A stretch of DNA of 64,000 bases, taken from positions 166,796,747 to 166,860,746 of the forward strand of contig NC_039363.1 of assembly GCF_003573695.1 (NCBI RefSeq), in the 5' to 3' direction. Below are positions 58,375-64,000 of this stretch, in pieces. The translations under genes were made by a program, and so were the position numbers. Positions within the stretch are counted from its first letter, which is position 1. Each line of letters starts with the position of its first letter. Source of the DNA: Papaver somniferum (taxonomy: Eukaryota > Streptophyta > Magnoliopsida > Ranunculales > Papaveraceae). Under the pieces are notes generated by a model. That model searched no databases and was not told where the DNA came from. It saw nothing but the letters and a program-made list of their open reading frames with translations.

Positions 58375-60923
58375 TCACCAAACCAGAAGAATGTGGATCA
58401 ATTTCGAGCAATGACGAAACTTGACCCCAGATACTACTTTCGTTAAAATATCAGCTGGATTGTCTTTGGTATCGATCTTCACAAGTAGAATGTCTTCTTC
58501 TTCCAGAATTTCTCTAACAAGTGAAATCGAACATCTATATGTTTGTTTATGGCATGATGCACTTGATTCTTAGCCAAGTAAATTGCACTAAGACTATCAC
58601 AATGCACAGGCAGTTGTTCCTGCACAACACCCAAGTCATCTAGCAAACCCTGTAACCATAGAGCCTCCTTAAATGCTTTAGTCACTGCCATATACTCCGC
58701 TTCAGTAGTTGAGAGAGCCACAATAGACTGCAAAATCGATCTCCAACTAACCGGTGCTCCAGCCAAGGTAAATACATACCCTGTAGTTGAACGCCTCTTG
58801 TCCAAATCACCAGCATAGTCAGAATCCACATAACCAACACAAAGATGATTGTTCCCATCTTCCTTCACAAACTCCAAGCCAACATCAACAGTATCATAAA
58901 GATACCTCAAAATCCATTTCACAGCTTGCCAATGTCCTTTACCAGGATTATGCATATAACGGCTGATCATACTTACTCCATGTGAAATATACGACCTTGT
59001 ACATACCATCGCATACATCAAGCTACCAATAGCACTAGCATATGGGACTTGGGACATATAATCACGCTCTTCTTCAGTAGTGGGAGACATATCAGAACTC
59101 AACTTAAAATGAGGACCAGGGGGAGTACTTACAGATTTAGTTCCTTCGCAGATACCAAATTTCTGTAACACTTTCTTCAAGTATTCCTTTTGAGACAAAC
59201 AAACTTTACCCTTCTTTCTGTCACGTTGAATCTCCATGCCAAGAATATTCTTAGCTTCTCCCAGATCTTTCATCTCGAACTCAGTTGACAATTTTTGCTT
59301 CAAATTATCAATCTCTTTCTTGTTATTCGATGCTATCAGCATATCATCGACATACATGAGCAAATATATGAAAGACCCATCACGTATCTTCTTGAAGTAT
59401 ACACAATGGTCATAGTGACTTCTTGTGCATGTCTGGCCAATCATAAACTGATCAAATCGCTTATACCACCGTCTTGGAGGCTGTTTCATCCCATACAACG
59501 ATTTCTTCAGCTTGCATACACAATCTTCTCTTCCATCAACTTTGAAACCACTCGGCTGAGTCATATAAATCTCTTCTTCTAGATCACCATGTAAGAACGC
59601 CGTCTTCACATCTAGCTGAACTAGGTCTAAATCATACTGTGCTACCAAGGCCAACAAAATTCGGATTGATGTGTGTTTCACAACTGGAGAGAACACCTCA
59701 TTGTAGTCAATCCCTTCCTTTTGGGCATAACCTTTTGAAACTAACCTTGCCTTGTAGCGTACTTGATTCATCTGAGATCCTTCTTTATTAGCATATACCC
59801 ATTTGCACCCAATGGCCTTCTTACCGTTCGGAAGCTTCGTAAGAATCCATGTGCCATTCTTTTAAAGAGACTCCATCTCATCCTGCATAGCAGCTTCCCA
59901 TTCTTGATGCTCTACACTGTGTATAGCTTCAAAATAGGTATTAGGAATACCTTCTTCAACAACTGGTAATGCATAAGCTATAAAATCATTCATCCAACCA
60001 GGTTTCCTGATTGATCTTCTCGGTTTGCTGGTTTCTATGGTCTCAGTGACCGTAGCTTCTGTATCTTCCACTGCTTCATGTTCCTCTTCATAAACATCGT
60101 CACTATCATTTGGAACTTCAGTAGTTACCTCCCTTGTAGACGTCACGCATTCCGAAGTAGTCGTAACAGATACATACTTAGCTGGAATTAGTGGAGTTGC
60201 ATCAATCTCCACCTGCTGCAAAGGCTCACTAGTATTGGTGCTTCTGTTNNNNNNNNNNAGGTCTTCACGGTCCATCTTCCTGAACTCCTCACTACACAAT
60301 GTTGTAGTGACCTCAGCGTATGTTATCTTATCCTTGCCATGCATTAAAGCCTTAATCACGGGTTCATACCTTTCAGGAAGAGAGTTTATCAGACACAAAG
60401 CTTGTTCCTCGTCGTTGATCTTCTCATCATAGTTAACTAACTCAGCAAGAAGTTTATTATATGAATCCAGGTGCTCTGTTAGAGTTGCACCTTTCTTCAT
60501 GTTATAGCGATATAAATTTCTCTTAAGATGTATCCTATTAGCCACGTTCTTCACAAGGTACTCCTTCTCTAGATTTTCCCAGAGATCCTTAGTTGAAGTC
60601 TCGTGCTGATAATTAACTCTTACTGATGTTGCTAAACACCCACGAATCGAACCCAAACATAATTTATTCATCTTGTTCCACTGCTTGTCAGACATCTCCG
60701 CTGGCCGACCTTCTAGAGCTTCTTCTAGGTCAAGATGAACAAGAGCATCCATTACGTCTGTTCTCCATAAACCAAAGTTATTGGTTCCGGTGAACTTTTC
60801 AACCTTCAGTTGTGACCTATGAGAATGCAGTATTTCTTCTTTTGTTTCTTTATCTTTACTTGTGGACTCCGAATGTTCTCCTAAAGGATCTTTCGGATCA
60901 ACTGGATCTTTCCTGTCAACCAT
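58375..60923 (-). pseudogene. gag-pol of array unit 5 (contains assembly gap)
   Basis: gag (60923 to about 60260) is of the unit 2 type (MVDRKDPVDPKDPLGEH) and runs into the gap at 60249-60258. The other side of the gap is a copy of unit 4 (reverse transcriptase/RNase H 59771-58479, common TAA 59862-59864). The apparent 353-codon frame joining gag to the integrase/reverse transcriptase linker through N is an artefact. Confidence 0.85.
60249..60258. other. Assembly gap (10 N) in array unit 5
   Basis: The left edge ends at exactly the same element position as the first array gap (...GGTGCTTCTGTT). Confidence 0.9.
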
Positions 60924-61069
60924 TGTTCACAAAAAAACAAATATAGATAAAAAACTAAACTTTGAGATCAGAATTACCTCAAACAACTTCAGAAAAAAAA
61001 AAATACTCCCGCTGCAATATTATGAATACCAAAAATTCCAAGAACCTAACCCGAGCTCTTGATGCCAAT

Positions 61070-61517
61070 TGTTGCGCTAAAACCCTGCGGAAGCGATTTG
61101 CACAGCTACACAATGGTACTCCAAATATTGCAAAGAACACAAACTAAAGAAGATAAAAGAGACAAGAATTTAACGAGGTTGAATCCTCGGGAAAAACAAG
61201 AGATTTATATATTATCGTTTGGGAGAAAACATATAAACCCTATGAGAGAAAGAAGAATTTTTTTGGTGTAATTTTCTAGGTTCTCTACTAGGCTATTTAT
61301 ATAGGTACATTACTTAGCCTACAAGACTAGGGTTTCATAACTTGTCCACAAAGTTCCTAGAATTTAGGATCAAGTAAACCAATTAAGAGTTATCATAAAA
61401 CTCTTAATCCTAATCCTAACCGCCTAAAATTTGGTTTATCCCAATCTTTGGTCCACCGACTAAGTTTGGTGAGAGTTATCTAAAAACCTCCATCACCGAC
61501 CTGACCCATATCCAACA
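61070..61517 (-). repeat. Array LTR 6 (type A, shared, mosaic)
   Basis: 448 bp. Its gag-side end matches LTR 3 (CTCGGGAAAAAC; poly-A run before it as in unit 2), while the rest matches LTR 1 (CCCTATGAGAG, TTTTTTTGGTG, CCGCCTAAAATTTGG). A recombinant between subtypes. Confidence 0.88.
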
Positions 61518-61706
61518 ATTCTCCACCTCGGATCATGCATTCATGCATGAGACGATCAATAACAAAATCACCTTCGTCTTCCAACGTCGATTGCGCCATA
61601 GGCTGCCTACGTATCCTCTGCAAGGAATCAAACCGACCGTAGTTCACTCAATGGCCTTGATAGAAGGCCTCCACCAGGTTCCTAAGAACCTCTACCCCAA
61701 AGGGTA

Positions 61707-64000
61707 TCACCAAACCAGAAGAATGTGGATCAATTTCGAGCAATGACGAAACTTGACCCCAGATACTACTTTCGTTAAAATATCAGCTGGATTGTCTTTG
61801 GTATCGATCTTCACAAGTAGAATGTCTTCTTCTTCCAGAATTTCTCTAACAAGTGAAATCGAACATCTATATGTTTGTTTATGGCATGATGCACTTGATT
61901 CTTAGCCAAGTAAATTGCACTAAGACTATCACAATGCACAGGCAGTTGTTCCTGCACAACACCCAAGTCATCTAGCAAACCCTGTAACCATATAGCCTCC
62001 TTAAATGCTTTAGTCACTGCCATATACTCCGCTTCAGTAGTTGAGAGAGCCACAATAGACTGCAAAATCGATCTCCAACTAACTGGTGCTCCAGCCAAGG
62101 TAAATACATACCCTGTAGTTGAACGCCTCTTGTCCAAATCACCAGCATAGTCAGAATCCACATAACCAACACAAAGATGATTGTTCCCATCTTCCTTCAC
62201 AAACTCCAAGCCAACATCAACAGTATCATAAAGATACCTCAAAATCCATTTCACAGCTTGCCAATGTCCTTTACCAGGATTATGCATATAACGGCTGATC
62301 ATACTTACTCCATGTGAAATATACGACCTTGTACATACCATCGCATACATCAAGCTACCAATAGCACTAGCATATGGGACTTGGGACATATAATCACGCT
62401 CTTCTTCAGTAGTGGGAGACATATCAGAACTCAACTTAAAATGAGGACCAGGGGGAGTACTTACAGATTTAGTTCCTTCGCAGATACCAAATTTCTGTAA
62501 CACTTTCTTCAAGTATTCCTTTTGAGACAAACAAACTTTACCCTTCTTTCTGTCACGTTGAATCTCCATGCCAAGAATATTCTTAGCTTCTCCCAGATCT
62601 TTCATCTCGAACTCAGTTGACAATTTTTGCTTCAAATTATCAATCTCTTTCTTGTTATTCGATGCTATCAGCATATCATCGACATACATGAGCAAATATA
62701 TGAAAGACCCATCACGTATCTTCTTGAAGTATACACAATGGTCATAGTGACTTCTTGTGCATGTCTGGCCAATCATAAACTGATCAAATCGCTTATACCA
62801 CCGTCTTGGAGGCTGTTTCATCCCATACAACGATTTCTTCAGCTTGCATACACAATCTTCTCTTCCATCAACTTTGAAACCACTCGGCTGAGTCATATAA
62901 ATCTCTTCTTCTAGATCACCATGTAAGAACGCCGTCTTCACATCTAGCTGAACTAGGTCTAAATCATACTGTGCTACCAAGGCCAACAAAATTCGGATTG
63001 ATGTGTGTTTCACAACTGGAGAGAACACCTCATTGTAGTCAATCCCTTCCTTTTGGGCATAACCTTTTGAAACTAACCTTGCCTTGTAGCGTACTTGATT
63101 CATCTGAGATCCTTCTTTATTAGCATATACCCATTTGCACCCAATGGCCTTCTTACCGTTCGGAAGCTTCGTAAGAATCCATGTGCCATTCTTTTAAAGA
63201 GACTCCATCTCATCCTGCATAGCAGCTTCCCATTCTTGATGCTCTACACTGTGTATAGCTTCAAAATAGGTATTAGGAATACCTTCTTCAACAACTGGTA
63301 ATGCATAAGCTATAAAATCATTCATCCAACCAGGTTTCCTGATTGATCTTCTCGGTTTGCTGGTTTCTATGGTCTCAGTGACCGTAGCTTCTGTATCTTC
63401 CACTGCTTCATGTTCCTCTTCATAAACATCGTCACTATCATTTGGAACTTCAGTAGTTACCTCCCTTGTAGACGTCACGCATTCCGAAGTAGTCGTAACA
63501 GATACATACTTAGCTGGAATTAGTGGAGTTGCATCAATCTCCACCTGCTGCAAAGGCTCACTAGTATTGGTGCTTCTGTTATCCACCTGCTGAGAACCCC
63601 AAGACTTTACCATAGACGCTTCATCAAATGTAACATCTCTACTCATGACTATCTTCTTCTCTATTGAATTCCAAATTTTGAACCCTTTCACGCCTTTCTT
63701 CACACCCATAAAGATGCCTTTAACAGCAAGGCTATCAAGCTTGTTTTCACTAACATGATACCAAGAAGGGCAACCAAAGATATGAATTGAGTCATATTCA
63801 TAAGCTGGTTTACCATACCACTTCTCCATCGGAGTTTTACCTTCTAATGCAGCTGATGGCAACCTATTAATGAGGAAGCACGCATATATAACTGCCTCAG
63901 CCCAAAACGCTTTACCTAATCCAGCATTAAATAACATACATCGTACCATCTCCAGCAAAGTACGATTCATGCGTTCAGCTACCCCATTTTGTTGCGGTGT
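61707..64000 (-). pseudogene. pol of array unit 6 (partial, runs off the window)
   Basis: Reverse transcriptase/RNase H (63103-61811) and most of integrase up to NGVAERMNRTLLEM are present. The common TAA (63194-63196) and C-terminal frameshift are there too. It mixes markers: EAIWLQG as in unit 1 and VKHTSIR as in units 4-5. gag and protease lie beyond 64000. Confidence 0.88.

Larger units (their letters stand above)
39448..64000 (-). mobile_element. Tandem shared-LTR array of Ty1/copia elements (6 units, right end outside)
   Basis: Six LTRs (39448, 44318, 49232, 54112, 57752, 61070) alternate with six bodies. Each internal LTR is flanked on one side by the primer-binding site of one unit (TTGGCATCAAGAGCTC on the minus strand) and on the other by the polypurine tract of the next (CGAGGTGGAGAAT), so it serves both. 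Minus-strand order per unit: gag, protease, integrase, reverse transcriptase, RNase H. Full unit length is about 4.9 kb. No target duplication separates the units, which argues against independent insertions. Bodies 4 and 5 contain 10-N gaps and are probably partly an assembly duplication. The tRNA-Met-like primer site and domain order place it in Ty1/copia; a Tork/Tnt1-like lineage is a guess. Confidence 0.9.

Noticed and set aside
59862..60923. 353-codon gag/linker fusion through N
   Set aside because: The join is created by ten N of unknown real length; also the 143- and 65-codon frames at the 56609-56618 gap.
40189..63301. Recurrent plus-strand frames of 60-95 codons in the copia array
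   Set aside because: Shadows of the minus-strand gag-pol; they recur only because the units are near-identical.

Overview
The window is nuclear DNA of a flowering plant, almost certainly a eudicot. The evidence is a small cluster of plant-type F-box genes surrounded by plant LTR retrotransposons (Ty3/gypsy and Ty1/copia), Stowaway-like MITEs, a Mutator-like element and a LINE relic. The species cannot be fixed from the sequence; a Ranunculales genome such as poppy is only a guess. About 80% of the window is transposon-derived. Only one gene, the F-box gene at 31948-33282, looks intact.

1-18994: one large Ty3/gypsy element (236-18989) of Tat/Ogre type. It is bounded by the 5-bp target duplication TAGGT, has a primer-binding site resembling tRNA-Arg, and has very long LTRs (about 4.0 kb and 3.2 kb) filled with two tandem repeats of 70 bp and 192 bp. 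Its body keeps a broken gag, a protease relic joined directly to an integrase tail (reverse transcriptase and integrase core are gone) and an antisense ORF. Nested in its 5' LTR, in the 70-bp array, lies a second gypsy-like element (561-6857, minus strand, duplication AGCCA). That element carries only gag-protease plus a short membrane-anchored ORF.

18995-33300: AT-rich host DNA with three MITEs, then four tandem F-box paralogs on the plus strand. A (22387-23634) and C (28121-29438) are pseudogenes sharing the same 17-nt frameshifting deletion. B (24710-27473) is cut in two by a 1.4-kb insertion carrying a palindromic minisatellite. D is intact. A LINE tail and a 1.28-kb Mutator-like element with a perfect 9-bp duplication lie between C and D.

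33300-39447: a decayed plus-strand Ty1/copia element whose reverse transcriptase is split by a 1500-bp solo LTR with 5-bp duplication TATGT, then another MITE and a short unassigned stretch.

39448-64000: a head-to-tail array of a second Ty1/copia family on the minus strand, in which neighbouring units share single LTRs (LTR-body-LTR-body...). All six bodies carry the same stop before reverse transcriptase and the same frameshift near the C terminus of pol, so the array looks like recombinational amplification of one dead founder. Two 10-N gaps bracket a 3630-bp piece that appears to be a verbatim copy of the sequence before the first gap, so the real number of units is probably lower than drawn. 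A third 10-N gap in the giant LTR has the same signature. I found no CRISPR, tRNA or rRNA genes and no clear new gene system; the most unusual signals are the satellite-bearing LTRs, the shared-LTR array and the overlapping membrane ORF of the nested element.
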